Assembly: GCF_900162615.1 (NCBI RefSeq)
Contig: NZ_FUFN01000010.1
Span: 2,138,519 to 2,202,518, forward strand
DNA length: 64,000 nucleotides
Direction: 5' to 3'
Source of the DNA: Virgibacillus proomii
GTDB lineage: Bacteria > Bacillota > Bacilli > Bacillales > Amphibacillaceae
Below are positions 27,906-37,447 of this stretch, piece after piece. Within the stretch, counting starts at the first letter, position 1. Every line of letters begins with the position of its first letter. The notes below the pieces were generated by a model that was given only the letters and a program-made list of their open reading frames with translations, did no database searches and was not told where the DNA came from. The position numbers and the translations under genes were made by a program.

Positions 27906-28534
27906 GATGGACCTCCCTCCCACTGTAGTATCAATTTTTTCTTATCCATCTCCCACACCTCATTAAGCACTGCCTCTATTTCTTGAAGCTTCTTATCTTC
28001 TTTTGACGTATTTGGGCTGTCTGAATAAATTACAACATCATCAACTACTCTCACTGCTCCCTCCCCATCATTATTTGATTCAGTTAAATAAACAATGACT
28101 TCATCCAAGTTCTCAAACGTGTTTTCTCCTTGATGAGTAAATCGGAATTCGATATCTTTTATTTCTGTTTGAAATCCCTCTTTGAGCGGTTCTTTTGCAA
28201 TTTGTTTTAATTGGACAGCCATTTGTTCTAAAATATATGCATCTTGTGTCCCTTCTATTTCATTTTTTTGTGATTCAATTAAATTTTCCATTGATTCTAC
28301 CTGCTGTGAATTTCGATCAAGCTTTGATATAGAAGCTTCTAATGCATGTTGGACATCGATTTGAAATAAGAAAAAAATCGGTTTTAATAAAATTAAAATA
28401 AGGATAAAGCCAACGACTAGCTTAATATATTTTTTAAATGAAGAAGCAGGTATTAGTAAGTCAATGACTGTAGCAAGCAAAATAAATATGATAATTTGTG
28501 TCACCCATTGAATAACTATTTCCAAGTTAATCAC
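27902..28534 (-). CDS. spoIIIAF: Stage III sporulation protein AF
   Basis: Component of the SpoIIIA complex (210 aa). Two N-terminal membrane helices (VTQIIIFILLATVIDLLIP and LVVGFILILILLKPIFFLF) precede a soluble domain that has a ring-building-like fold in B. subtilis. The start is uncertain: GTG at 28534 is next to the spoIIIAE stop, and a TTG three codons later (MEIVIQW) is an alternative. It overlaps spoIIIAG by four bases. Confidence 0.9.
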   Translation of the reverse strand: MINLEIVIQWVTQIIIFILLATVIDLLIPASSFKKYIKLVVGFILILILLKPIFFLFQIDVQHALEASISKLDRNSQQVESMENLIESQKNEIEGTQDAYILEQMAVQLKQIAKEPLKEGFQTEIKDIEFRFTHQGENTFENLDEVIVYLTESNNDGEGAVRVVDDVVIYSDSPNTSKEDKKLQEIEAVLNEVWEMDKKKLILQWEGGPS

Positions 28535-28535
28535 C

Positions 28536-29711
28536 CTATCGTAAAAGCAGTGTCAGATTACTTGCTACTATAATGATGACAATTGCTAAAAAAAACATGA
28601 AGGAAACGGCAAGTAGAGAAGCCAGGATAAAGACGATATATTTACTAATCGTATTTAATGTTGTAATGACTGGCCCGTCACCAATTGGTTGTAATATTGC
28701 CGCTGCCAGTTTATAAATGATCGCAATAGCAAAAATTTTTAAAGCAGGGAAAAGTGCAATAAATAATATGATAATTACCCCGACAATACCTACTGCGTTT
28801 TTTAATAATAAAGAAGCGCTTAATACAGTATCCGCTGCATCCGTCATTGTTCGACCGACTACTGGAATGAAATTGCCGGTTATAAATTTAGCGGTTTTCA
28901 TCGCTACACCATCTTGAATAGCACTGGCAGCTCCCTGTACGGACATCACACTAAGAAAAATAGTGAAAAAAACACCAAGTATACCTAATCCTACATTTTT
29001 AAACAAATTTGCTAAGTGTGTCACTTGATAATTTTCATTTAGACTACTTACTATTAGCAATAACGCAGCTAGAAACAATAAAGGTAAAACAACAGCTGAA
29101 ACAATTAAGCCTCCAGAATTAACCAGAAAAATGATGATCGGATGGAAAAAAGATACAGTTACAACATTACCAAATGAAGCCATTAAGCCAAGAACGAGTG
29201 GTAACAATGCAATCATAAAGCTGCTCATACTATCTATTGCATCCTTTGCATAGGTTACAGCAGAATAAAAACTATTTAATGCTAAAAATATAAGTACGAT
29301 GTAGACAACAAAATAGGCAATTTTACTTACTGTACTTGCCTCAAATGCATGCTGCATTGTCTGTAGGATAACTGAGAATAAGGTTAACATTAGAAGCAAT
29401 CCTAGTAGTTTGCCGTTTAAAATTAATTCATGGAACAAAAATTGCACAAAACCAATAAGGGTATGTTTTAATGAAAATGATTCTTGTTCTTTAATAAACT
29501 CATAAACACTTGTTTTTTCTAATTCAGGCATGTAGCCGCCATACTCTTTACTAATCTTATTCCAGTGATTTTCCACTTCTTCTAAAGATATTTCATCTAA
29601 TATACCGGATTGTACGTCGTCCTCCGAAGTACTTGCTGCAAGCGGCTCTTGCCCCAGAAAGAAAAAGGATAATGTACAAATTATAAACGTGATTGTAAAT
29701 TTATATTTCAT
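28536..29711 (-). CDS. spoIIIAE: Stage III sporulation protein AE
   Basis: Polytopic membrane protein (391 aa) of the SpoIIIA channel, with an N-terminal signal-like segment and about seven further hydrophobic segments. AE is the candidate transport channel in the complex. It contains the family stretch VQGAASAIQDGVAMKTAKF. The 176-bp gap to spoIIIAD, unusual inside this otherwise tight operon, holds a partial family C repeat. Confidence 0.94.
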   Translation of the reverse strand: MKYKFTITFIICTLSFFFLGQEPLAASTSEDDVQSGILDEISLEEVENHWNKISKEYGGYMPELEKTSVYEFIKEQESFSLKHTLIGFVQFLFHELILNGKLLGLLLMLTLFSVILQTMQHAFEASTVSKIAYFVVYIVLIFLALNSFYSAVTYAKDAIDSMSSFMIALLPLVLGLMASFGNVVTVSFFHPIIIFLVNSGGLIVSAVVLPLLFLAALLLIVSSLNENYQVTHLANLFKNVGLGILGVFFTIFLSVMSVQGAASAIQDGVAMKTAKFITGNFIPVVGRTMTDAADTVLSASLLLKNAVGIVGVIIILFIALFPALKIFAIAIIYKLAAAILQPIGDGPVITTLNTISKYIVFILASLLAVSFMFFLAIVIIIVASNLTLLLR

Positions 29712-29784
29712 CCACGATAAAAGCTCCTTTCCGGGATAAAATAAAAATCAAGTATTGTTTATTGATCAAAGAGCAGGATTTCTG

Positions 29785-29835
29785 ATTAAAAAACTTGGCT
29801 TGTCGCCAAATCTTTAGCGAAAGCTTCGTTCTACG
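29785..29835 (-). repeat. Partial family C element inside the spoIIIA operon
   Basis: Only the hairpin half is present: on the minus strand it reads CTTTCGCTAAAG then TTTGGCGACAAGCCAAGTTTTTTA. It sits between spoIIIAD and spoIIIAE in the direction in which the hairpin and T-run would resemble an intrinsic terminator for the operon. Confidence 0.8.
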
Positions 29836-29887
29836 TTGAAATAGCATGATAATAATAAGCTCCATTGTTTCCCTTGTATCTGTCACT

Positions 29888-30280
29888 CTATGCTGCAGGT
29901 ATAAATCTTAAAATAGCTTCAATCACAGCCGTAATAATCGGAATAGCTAGAAGCAAAATGAATATTTTACCTGCTAATTCAATCTTGCTAGCTACGGATG
30001 TAAGACCCGCATCCTTTGTAATACTTGCACCTAACTCAGCTATATAGGCAATACCAATAATTTTTAAGATAGTTTCCAAATACATCCCATCTACTTGCGC
30101 TTTTGTACCTAATGTTTTAATCAATTGAAAAATACTGTTAATCTGTTGTATAACGGATATGAAAATTATTATTCCGGTAATCAAGATAACGAAGAAAGCA
30201 AAGGTTTGATTTACATTTTTCAAAATAAGAAATAGCAACGTAGCAACTATCCCCAATGTTACAATTTGTAAAATCTCCAT
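29888..30280 (-). CDS. spoIIIAD: Stage III sporulation protein AD
   Basis: Small polytopic membrane protein (130 aa) with four hydrophobic segments, related to SpoIIIAC. Part of the mother-cell SpoIIIA complex. The LETILKIIGIAYIAELGASI stretch is typical. It starts five bases after spoIIIAC. Confidence 0.95.
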   Translation of the reverse strand: MEILQIVTLGIVATLLFLILKNVNQTFAFFVILITGIIIFISVIQQINSIFQLIKTLGTKAQVDGMYLETILKIIGIAYIAELGASITKDAGLTSVASKIELAGKIFILLLAIPIITAVIEAILRFIPAA

Positions 30281-30285
30281 CGTAA

Positions 30286-30492
30286 TTACCCTTGAAATAG
30301 AAATACAGATTTTATCTGCTGAAATAGTTCAGATAAACCATCAATAACTAGTACAAGGACAATGATAAATCCGATCAAAGTTGCAAATTGTGCTATTTCT
30401 TCCTTACCCATTTGTTTTAAGATCGTATGGATTAATGCAACAATAATACCTATTCCAGCAATCTGAAATAAAATAGTAGCGTCTGTTAACAT
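30286..30492 (-). CDS. spoIIIAC: Stage III sporulation protein AC
   Basis: Very small membrane protein (68 aa) with two hydrophobic helices joined by KQMGKEE, matching SpoIIIAC. Component of the SpoIIIA channel base. Cotranscribed with AB (19 bases upstream) and AD. Confidence 0.95.
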   Translation of the reverse strand: MLTDATILFQIAGIGIIVALIHTILKQMGKEEIAQFATLIGFIIVLVLVIDGLSELFQQIKSVFLFQG

Positions 30493-30511
30493 TGGGGTTA
30501 ACTCCTTTCAT

Positions 30512-31024
30512 CTATAGAAGCAGTAATACGATAAATAAACCGCATAACACACCTAAGCTTTTTGCCATTCTTCCATATTTTTCATACTGATCATTGGCAT
30601 TTTCCAATTCACGTTCGAGATGACTTCTAGCCAAATAAATATGTTTTTGCTGTTGATTAAAATCATGCTGACCTAGTGTTTGTCCAAACTGCATTAAAAT
30701 TTCTTTTTCATTTTTTCCTAGACAGGAAATATCCATCAATTCATCTAAACTGTTGGCCCAAACGATTTTAAAGTCTTTACTTTCTTGATGCATATTTTTA
30801 TAAAGACGATCAAAAAATGCATGGATGGGAAAAGGGGTTTGTTTTTTAATGGCATGAAAAGCTTCCTGTAATGGCAGTTGACTATACATCATTTCTGCCT
30901 CTAAGATTTGTAATGCATTTTTCACTTGTCTAATATGCTTCGGCCTATTGGCCAAGCGACTGCTCCACTCAAATCCAACCCATGTTGTCGTTGCAATTAA
31001 CATAAGCGCTCCTAACCAAACCAT
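30512..31024 (-). CDS. spoIIIAB: Stage III sporulation protein AB
   Basis: Bitopic protein (170 aa) with hydrophobic segments at both ends and a helical middle, resembling type II secretion GspF-like scaffolds. It is expected to sit with the SpoIIIAA ATPase. Three bases separate it from spoIIIAA. Confidence 0.94.
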   Translation of the reverse strand: MVWLGALMLIATTTWVGFEWSSRLANRPKHIRQVKNALQILEAEMMYSQLPLQEAFHAIKKQTPFPIHAFFDRLYKNMHQESKDFKIVWANSLDELMDISCLGKNEKEILMQFGQTLGQHDFNQQQKHIYLARSHLERELENANDQYEKYGRMAKSLGVLCGLFIVLLLL

Positions 31025-31027
31025 GAA

Positions 31028-31948
31028 TTAGACCCCCGATTTTTGTTGCAGCATATTTCTCTCGTTTTCATCATAAATCGTATATGAACTCCCAGGTATA
31101 GATGTACGGTGTAATAAAACAAAGCGCTGAAAGATTCCTTGTGTAAGCAACCGCTTTATAGCTGGTCTGCGCTTTAATTCATCTAGTGTATAACCATGTA
31201 CCGTGCAGATGACAACGACTCCAGCATGTAGTGCTTCTAATAATGCTTCCACATCTTTATTGCCGCCAATTTCATCAACAATCAGTACTTCCGGTGACAT
31301 GGAACGGATCATCATCATCATTCCTTCGGCTTTAGGACAGGCATCCATCACATCTGTTCTTGTCCCTAAATCATGTTGAGGAACACCATTGATGGAAGCC
31401 GCAATTTCCGAACGTTCATCAATCACTCCGACTTTAAGTGGCGACACTTGATTCGAACCAGATGAAATTATCCTTGCTATATCACGAATTAACGTTGTCT
31501 TTCCGGTTTGTGGTGCCCCTATAATTAATGTATTCTTATAACCTCTATTATATAAATAAGGCATTAACTTACTAGCAGCTCCGATTTTTTGTTTAGCAAT
31601 ACGAATATTTAAAAAAGTGATATATTGGATAGCTTTCACAGATCCATTTAACGTGTTTACCTTTCCAGCTAAGCCGACTCTATGCCCACCTTCAATTGTC
31701 ATATAGCCTTCTCGTAGTTCTTCTTCCATGCGGTATAAAGAATAATCACTTAATTGCTGAATAATGTGGACAAAATCATGCTTGTCCGGCTTTAAATAAA
31801 CTAATTGTTCATGCGACTGATTGAAAATAAGCTCGATCGGTTGTTGTAAACGTAAGCGAATTTCTTGTAAATGTTCCCATCTATTAGTAAGAGCTCTATC
31901 TAATTCTGTTTGTAGTTGATTTGGAAATAGCCGGCTGATCTCATTCAT
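31028..31948 (-). CDS. spoIIIAA: Stage III sporulation ATPase AA
   Basis: Cytoplasmic ATPase (306 aa) of the secretion-ATPase family that powers the SpoIIIA-SpoIIQ channel. Walker A is GAPQTGKTT and Walker B is VLIVDEIGG, with a conserved GVIDERSEIAA between them. First gene of the operon with a sigma-E promoter about 40 bases upstream. Confidence 0.96.
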   Translation of the reverse strand: MNEISRLFPNQLQTELDRALTNRWEHLQEIRLRLQQPIELIFNQSHEQLVYLKPDKHDFVHIIQQLSDYSLYRMEEELREGYMTIEGGHRVGLAGKVNTLNGSVKAIQYITFLNIRIAKQKIGAASKLMPYLYNRGYKNTLIIGAPQTGKTTLIRDIARIISSGSNQVSPLKVGVIDERSEIAASINGVPQHDLGTRTDVMDACPKAEGMMMMIRSMSPEVLIVDEIGGNKDVEALLEALHAGVVVICTVHGYTLDELKRRPAIKRLLTQGIFQRFVLLHRTSIPGSSYTIYDENERNMLQQKSGV

Positions 31949-31990
31949 CGCTTTTCTTCCCTCGCTTTTTTTCTTGCATTATCTAATAGT

Positions 31991-32020
31991 AAATGTATGC
32001 AGGGAAGGACAAAATATGAC
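31991..32020 (-). promoter_or_regulatory. Sigma-E promoter of the spoIIIA operon
   Basis: On the minus strand GTCATATTT (-35) is followed after 13 bases by CATACATTT (-10), a near-perfect sigma-E match. Transcription would start near 31984. This fits the mother-cell expression known for spoIIIA. Confidence 0.88.
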
Positions 32021-32325
32021 TTCACATCAAACTAGCAATTTTCTATTACTCATATACTTATGCAATAATTATCATGATATGAAAGTTTACGATATAGCTA
32101 GTTAATCTTTTGAACTAAATGTATTATTACACCTAAGCATAAAGTGGATTTTATTTTCTTCTAAAAATCATTCAATATGTATGATGTGTTACATGTAGAG
32201 TCACTACCGGTAAGGATTCTAGCGATATGTGAAGATGATCTGAAGCGTAGGACTTATAATTAAAACTTTTTTGACTGAAAATCTGCCCTCTAAAGCAAAT
32301 TTTTATGCTTTGCTTTTTAACGAAC
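32021..32325. other. Gap beyond the spoIIIA promoter
   Basis: About 300 bases of AT-rich DNA with no gene and no recognised repeat, between the sigma-E promoter and the block of repeats that reaches to the efp terminator. Confidence 0.4.
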
Positions 32326-32570
32326 AAGAACAAAAGCTAGAAGCGAGTTAGTGTCTTATCAACAGAAGTTCTTCTGACAAGAAAAAGGAAACATGCCTCT
32401 AAAACAGAGAGATGCCGACGCCTAATCGGAGAGACCGCTTTTAGTCGGCCTTTCTTTAGATTCTGAGCCGATGTTAACTTATCGTAGGAAGGAGATTGAA
32501 GTTTGCTAGCTGTGCGAGCGCTTATGCTAGATGATCCTACTTTTCAAAAAAAGTTATAAAGCTAGCATCT
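32326..32570 (+). repeat. Family B repeat
   Basis: A full copy from GAACAAAAGCTAGAAGCG to CGCTTATGCTAG. It contains a long inverted repeat, GCCGAC ... GTCGGC (about 32412-32445), followed by CTTTCTTT, and the family stretch GCCGATGTTAACTTATCGTA. The two ends are imperfect inverted repeats of each other. The closest relative is the copy at 62063-62283. Confidence 0.75.
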
Positions 32571-32647
32571 AGCATGCGCTTGGCTAGGCAGGAGATTTGC
32601 GGAAAGCGAAATAGGTTGACGTAGCGAGGATAGGTAAGGTTTTTACA

Positions 32648-32919
32648 CTATAAGAAAGTATAAAATTTTTAGGCTTTATCCCGCATGTAAGTGCCGCAAG
32701 ACCTCCCACTTCAAAATCTTGGAGTTGATTCAAAAGGGGCTAAGTGGGAGAAGACGGCACCTAAATGCCCGATTCGTTCAAGGGCCTTTAGGTCATACCC
32801 TTGTGGTACTAACATTCATTAGGAGATGGAAGAAAACTCCTACTGAATGAAGTTTCACTTTATAGTATAAGAAAACTATGGCTTTCGCTAAAGACTTGGC
32901 GACAAGCCAAGTTTTTCTA
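32648..32919 (+). repeat. Composite repeat: family C element with one family A unit
   Basis: Family C ends occur at 32648 (CTATAAGAAAGTATAAAA) and 32919 (CCAAGTTTTTCTAA). One family A unit lies between them at about 32675-32863 in reverse orientation. Compared with the A units at 22914 it has an extra segment (TAGTACCACAAGGGTATGACC, read on minus) also found in the copy at 61093. The hairpin end faces left to right, towards the end of efp. Confidence 0.85.
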
Positions 32920-32926
32920 AGCACAA

Positions 32927-32963
32927 ACAAACCGAACAATTATAGATGAATTGTTCGGTTTGT
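32927..32963 (-). terminator. Hairpin downstream of efp
   Basis: A perfect 15-bp stem (ACAAACCGAACAATT with its complement) and a 7-base loop, about 50-90 bases after the efp stop. The following T-run is interrupted (TTTGTTTG), so its strength as a terminator is uncertain. Confidence 0.7.
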
Positions 32964-33014
32964 GCTAATTAGTATTTGCTTACGTCCGAGCCCCGCAGCA
33001 CCTAGGACTGGTTT

Positions 33015-33578
33015 TTATTTATTAGCTCGTGATACATATTTTCCATCTGAAGTACTTACTACGATAATATCTCCTTGGTTAATGAAGAAAGGAACTTGTA
33101 AGGTGTGCCCTGTTTCTAATGTAGCCGGCTTTGATCCACCACTTGCAGTATCCCCTTTAATACCTGGTTCTGTTTCTACAACTTCTAATTCTACGTTATT
33201 TGGAAGTTGTACACCAAGAATTTCCCCTCCATACATAACAATCGATACTTCCATATTTTCTTTCATAAATTTCAATTCATGTTCTATTTGACTGCTGGAA
33301 AGCTCAATTTGTTCATACGTATTTGTATCCATAAATGCGTGCATATCACCAGAAGCATATAAATATTGCATTTTTTTCGTTTCAATATGTGCTTTCGCAA
33401 CTTTTTCCCCAGCACGAAACGTTTTCTCTTGGATATTTCCACTACGCAAGTTTCTAAGCTTTGATCTGACAAATGCTGCACCTTTTCCTGGTTTTACATG
33501 TTGAAATTCCATTACTTGCCAGATATCATTATCTACTTCTATGGTTAATCCTGTCTTAAAATCATTAACTGAAATCAT
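33015..33578 (-). CDS. efp: Elongation factor P
   Basis: Translation factor (187 aa) that rescues ribosomes stalled at polyproline. All three beta-barrel domains are present; the conserved Lys at the tip of domain I is in [12 protein letters not shown]. Domain II and III motifs ([30 protein letters not shown]) are intact. It lies 12 bases after yqhT. Confidence 0.97.
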   Translation of the reverse strand: MISVNDFKTGLTIEVDNDIWQVMEFQHVKPGKGAAFVRSKLRNLRSGNIQEKTFRAGEKVAKAHIETKKMQYLYASGDMHAFMDTNTYEQIELSSSQIEHELKFMKENMEVSIVMYGGEILGVQLPNNVELEVVETEPGIKGDTASGGSKPATLETGHTLQVPFFINQGDIIVVSTSDGKYVSRANK

Positions 33579-33590
33579 ATTATGCCTCCA

Positions 33591-34652
33591 TTACAAATGA
33601 ATTAATTCTTTTGGCGCTTGTGTAAGTCGTTCATTACCTGTTTTAGTAATTACAACATCATCTTCAATCCTACAACCACCAACTCCAGGAATGTAAATCC
33701 CCGGCTCTACCGTGACTACCATACCTGGATCTAATATTTTATCAGAACGAAACGATAGAGAAGGAGCCTCATGCACTTCCATTCCAAGCCCATGGCCGGT
33801 AGAATGGCCGAAATATTTACCATACCCTTGTTCTGTAATATAATCTCTTGTTACCGCATCTGCTTCTTTTCCAGTAATACCAGGCTTAATAGCAGTTACA
33901 CCACGTAATTGAGCCTCGAGTACAATATGGTAAATCGAATGTAATTGCTCATTTATTTCGCCAACCGCTACCGTTCGAGTAATATCCGAACAATAACCTT
34001 TATATAATGCTCCGTAATCTAGCGTAACCAGTTCACCCGTTTGGATTTTTTTATTTGAGGCAACACCGTGTGGTAAAGCAGATCGTTCTCCAGAAGCTAC
34101 AATAGTATCAAAACTAGATGCTGTGGCACCTTGCTTACGCATAAAAAATTCCAATTCATTTGAAATATCAATTTCTCTTACACCTGGTTTAATAAAGGAT
34201 TGAATATGTTCAAAAGCATCATCTGCTATTTTAGCAGCTTGTTTCATAATTGCTAATTCATCGTCTGTTTTAATTAACCGTAATGCTTCTAACATACCAC
34301 TGACAGGAACAAGTGTAACATCAAATGAATCTCGAAACTGTTCATATTGATGATATGTAACATGCTCTTTCTCAAACCCAAGATGAGTAATATTCATTTC
34401 CTTTAGTTGGTTCTTAATTTCTTCGATTAGACTATCCTGGTACTCAATTACTTTAAAATCCTTAATCTGTTCGTTCGCTTGTTTCGTATAGCGAAAATCT
34501 GTTATAAAACGAGCATCCGTCTGGCTAATGATGGCGGTTCCGGCAGTACCAGTAAATCCAGTAATGTAACGTCGATTAATGGGACTAGATACTAAGATAC
34601 CATCTAGCTTCTTCTCCTCAAGCGTTTGCCGTAATTTTGTTAGCTTGCTCAT
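33591..34652 (-). CDS. yqhT: M24 family Xaa-Pro aminopeptidase YqhT
   Basis: Cytoplasmic metallopeptidase (353 aa) that removes N-terminal residues preceding proline. The two-metal site is visible: the Asp pair in LDYGALYKGYCSDITRT, His in STGHGLGMEVHEAP, and Glu residues in VTVEPGIYIP and GCRIEDDVVI. Paired with efp as in B. subtilis. The aroQ homologue that follows yqhT in B. subtilis is not here. Confidence 0.93.
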   Translation of the reverse strand: MSKLTKLRQTLEEKKLDGILVSSPINRRYITGFTGTAGTAIISQTDARFITDFRYTKQANEQIKDFKVIEYQDSLIEEIKNQLKEMNITHLGFEKEHVTYHQYEQFRDSFDVTLVPVSGMLEALRLIKTDDELAIMKQAAKIADDAFEHIQSFIKPGVREIDISNELEFFMRKQGATASSFDTIVASGERSALPHGVASNKKIQTGELVTLDYGALYKGYCSDITRTVAVGEINEQLHSIYHIVLEAQLRGVTAIKPGITGKEADAVTRDYITEQGYGKYFGHSTGHGLGMEVHEAPSLSFRSDKILDPGMVVTVEPGIYIPGVGGCRIEDDVVITKTGNERLTQAPKELIHL

Positions 34653-34765
34653 TATTTCATCCCTTTCCTTATGTTTTCTTTGTTATGGATACAGGAACAC
34701 AAGACTGTATCCAGTTTATCATAAAGCGTTCCATTTGAATAATATAACTTCACATGCATTTATGT

Positions 34766-35293
34766 CTATACCTTTTCTGTCTTCTGATTATTTGATTGAT
34801 TATTTGATCCTTGCAAATCATGATAATCATATGAAATGGAATAACCGATAAAGGTTCCGTACAAGATAAATAAACAGCTTGTAGATGCTATTGTATCCAT
34901 ATGAAGTTTAGTTAGTGGTGGTACCGTTGAAAAAATGGGATTCATGATGTAAAAAATTACAATCCATAAAAGAATCCCAAAAACCGCACCTACCCACATC
35001 GAGTTAATTTTTTTAAATAGTCCATAATAAATAAGCGCTGTTCCAATTGAGAGCAACCCAATAATAAAAATAGTTATCACATTTCCTAACCATGTATCAA
35101 CCCATTCTGCTTGAATCCAAGAACTTAGTATAAAAGATTTAGGTGCAACCTCAGAAAAATTAAAATAATACAGAACCGTCCCAAAGATACTCCAAAAGAC
35201 ACCGCCAATAAAACCAGTCAATAAAGATCTTGCTAGAATTGTCATTGGGGTTTCATGTTGATTCTGCTCTAATTGTTTCTTTTGCTCTGCCAT
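34766..35293 (-). CDS. yqhR: YqhR family membrane protein
   Basis: Membrane protein (175 aa) with four hydrophobic segments, resembling YqhR of B. subtilis in size and position upstream of yqhT. Function is not known. The ATG at 35293 follows GGAGG by eight bases; a longer frame starting at 35338 includes that site and is unlikely. Confidence 0.8.
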   Translation of the reverse strand: MAEQKKQLEQNQHETPMTILARSLLTGFIGGVFWSIFGTVLYYFNFSEVAPKSFILSSWIQAEWVDTWLGNVITIFIIGLLSIGTALIYYGLFKKINSMWVGAVFGILLWIVIFYIMNPIFSTVPPLTKLHMDTIASTSCLFILYGTFIGYSISYDYHDLQGSNNQSNNQKTEKV

Positions 35294-35458
35294 ACTATAC
35301 ACCTCCAAGTTTAGTATGACCAGTTGTTTACGAACCAATCCATTAAATTTCGTTGATTATCTCTAGTTATTTATGCAGCATTGCAGTAAAATAAAGGTAA
35401 TGAAAGGTTCTCAAATGCATAACCGGTTCGTTTTGATGGTTTTCGAATAAAATAAAGA
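35294..35458. other. Gap upstream of yqhR
   Basis: Probable promoter region for yqhR; no element defined. Confidence 0.35.
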
Positions 35459-35553
35459 TTAGAAAGACTTGGCTTGTCGCCAAGTCTTTAGTGAAAGCCA
35501 TAGTTTTTCTTATACTATAAAGCCTAAAAAAATTTTATACACTTTCCTATAGT
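35459..35553 (-). repeat. Solitary family C element
   Basis: Full-length copy (about 95 bases) ending on the minus strand in GACTTGGCGACAAGCCAAG then TCTTTCTAA; the T-run is interrupted by a C compared with other copies. Confidence 0.85.
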
Positions 35554-36092
35554 ACAAAAAAGGAATAAATTTCTTAATTAAGTTAATACTAACATAAAGA
35601 ACATGTTCAAAAAGAATAAATAGATATGCAAAGTTTGAAATAGCTTAGTTTCGCTGTACCGAGTGTATACAGTTTGATACGGTGCAAGCACCTTGGTTAG
35701 TCCAATAAACGATAAAACTGCGAGAGGAATCTGCCTGGTCTCAGTAAGAGTAGTCTTGAGGGGCTTATCTCGCTGGATATGGAGTAATGTCATACAAAAA
35801 TTATCCGCTATGAGCCAATTTTATAATTTTCTCGATCATGAAAACCTGCCTAGCTCCCAGTCCTTTGACTAAAGGTCATTACCCAGTCACAAGAAAGGAT
35901 ACGTTAGACATTAAACGTTTTCACCTACGTCGTCCTAACGCTAAAATTTTATATATTCAAAGGGTCCATGCATTATTTTCACCGGACTTTTCGGACATTC
36001 GTATAAAGGTCTATACATCAATATTTAAATTGTAAGATTATGAATAGAAATGATTATAATAGTGCATAACCTGATAAGGAGGAACATCGATA
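35554..36092. other. Gene-poor stretch before yqhP
   Basis: Two short frames (71 aa minus, 65 aa plus) were considered and not supported: no ribosome binding site and no family resemblance. The CGCTAAAATTTTATAT near 35939 recalls the end of family E. Confidence 0.4.
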
Positions 36093-36473
36093 ATGAAACG
36101 AAGATCTATTTCTATTCCAGTGTATATTATTCTTGGTTTAGCTCTAGTCGGTCTTTTATCACAGTTGTTTACCAATACTGTCAGCTTTATCAATAGCATT
36201 TTTATTTCAATTGGAATTGGAGTTGCTTTATTTTCCATCTTTTATTTCCTGTTTATTCGAAAACGAAATAGTTCCAATGAAATGAAAAAGTATCGTCAAG
36301 CCGTAAAACAATCGAAGGCAAAGTATCAACGTCACCAAGCCAACAAACCTGCTGCTGTGAAGGGTCAATCAACGATTTCTCAACAACGAAAAAAGCGACT
36401 TAAACGAGCCCCTCATTTACGTGTTATTGATGGGAATAAATCAACAAAGAAAAAGGATCGTGCTTCGTTCTAA
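36093..36473 (+). CDS. yqhP: SA1362-family small membrane protein YqhP
   Basis: Protein of 126 aa with two N-terminal membrane segments (VYIILGLALVGLLSQLF and FISIGIGVALFSIFYFLFI) and a long basic cytoplasmic tail. Size, topology and place beside yqhO match YqhP. Function is not known. AAGGAGG-type site upstream. Confidence 0.8.
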   Translation: MKRRSISIPVYIILGLALVGLLSQLFTNTVSFINSIFISIGIGVALFSIFYFLFIRKRNSSNEMKKYRQAVKQSKAKYQRHQANKPAAVKGQSTISQQRKKRLKRAPHLRVIDGNKSTKKKDRASF

Positions 36474-36490
36474 AGCACGATCCTTTTTTA
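36450..36490. terminator. Bidirectional terminator between yqhP and yqhO
   Basis: AAAAAGGATCGTGCTT pairs with AAGCACGATCCTTTTT around a seven-base loop. It lies after yqhP and overlaps the end of yqhO, serving both converging genes. Confidence 0.93.
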
Positions 36491-37378
36491 TCTTGGCCAA
36501 CTCCTTAAAAACCTACTTGTCTGTTCATAACCTGCTTGAATTAACTTTTTCTTTATATCATTATCAATATTAAAGTCCGTGCTTTCCAAATTTTCTACTG
36601 GAATAAAAATAATATTGTTTGCTTGTGACATAGATACATATCTACTATCATGAGCTTCTATCATCGTTAAAAATAAGGCATGAAACATAGCCAAGGCCGT
36701 TTTTATTTTTCGGGGTTTTAAATGCACAGAAGCTGCGCTTAATTTTACACCTAAAACCGGGCGCTTGCGTTTATTATGGTCTTCTCCAAAAACCCATAAT
36801 GGAAAATTACTTAACAAGCCGCCATCGACCATAAGACTTTTTGTTTTATTTTTGCCTGATAGCTTTTTAGGCATAAAAAAATAAGGGAAGCCTGCACTCA
36901 TCCGAATTGCTGTTGCGACAGGAAAATGTTCAGGTGGAATACCATAAATTCGTTCTAAATCGTCTGGGATAACTACTAGCTTTCCTAAAGAAATATCACT
37001 AGCTATTACTTTTAAATAGTCAGGATGAATATCTTTAAATGTATATATATGTTTAACAGCTAGCTTTTCACCAATCCATCCTTCTAATTTGTTCCCTTTA
37101 TTTATGCCAAGCTGAAAATATAAGAACAACCATTTTGTAAATGGTAGCCATTTTGTAATTACGGGAGGATCTAAAAGGTTCTTTAGGTTCAACTCTTCCA
37201 TTAATGTGCGAATATCATGATAACTGTAGCGTGCAGCAAGTAAAGAAGCAATAATAGCACCTGCTGATGTTCCTGCTACTCGCTCAAATGCCAGCCCTTC
37301 TTCCTCAATGCGCTTCATAACTCCGATAAAGGCATAAGCCTTTACTCCGCCACCTGAAAAAACTCCGTCAATTCGCAT
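36488..37378 (-). CDS. yqhO: Patatin-like phospholipase family protein YqhO
   Basis: Patatin-like acyl hydrolase (296 aa). The oxyanion hole is GGGVKA (residues 8-13), the catalytic Ser is in GTSAG (about 37-41), and the partner Asp in VDGG. It probably cleaves lipid acyl esters; the substrate is unknown. The ATG at 37378 follows GAGGGG by seven bases; the ATG at 37396 includes that site. Confidence 0.92.
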   Translation of the reverse strand: MRIDGVFSGGGVKAYAFIGVMKRIEEEGLAFERVAGTSAGAIIASLLAARYSYHDIRTLMEELNLKNLLDPPVITKWLPFTKWLFLYFQLGINKGNKLEGWIGEKLAVKHIYTFKDIHPDYLKVIASDISLGKLVVIPDDLERIYGIPPEHFPVATAIRMSAGFPYFFMPKKLSGKNKTKSLMVDGGLLSNFPLWVFGEDHNKRKRPVLGVKLSAASVHLKPRKIKTALAMFHALFLTMIEAHDSRYVSMSQANNIIFIPVENLESTDFNIDNDIKKKLIQAGYEQTSRFLRSWPR

Positions 37379-37447
37379 AAGCCTTCCCCTCTTCATTGCT
37401 AAATGTGATATTTACCTTATGTGTAAGCAATGAAAAAGGCAATTAGA

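Noticed and set aside
29701..29886. 61-aa frame bridging spoIIIAD and spoIIIAE
   Set aside because: No such gene in known spoIIIA operons; it covers the partial family C repeat.
35578..36035. Two short frames (71 aa minus, 65 aa plus) before yqhP
   Set aside because: No start signal and no resemblance; sequence character is that of degenerate intergenic DNA.
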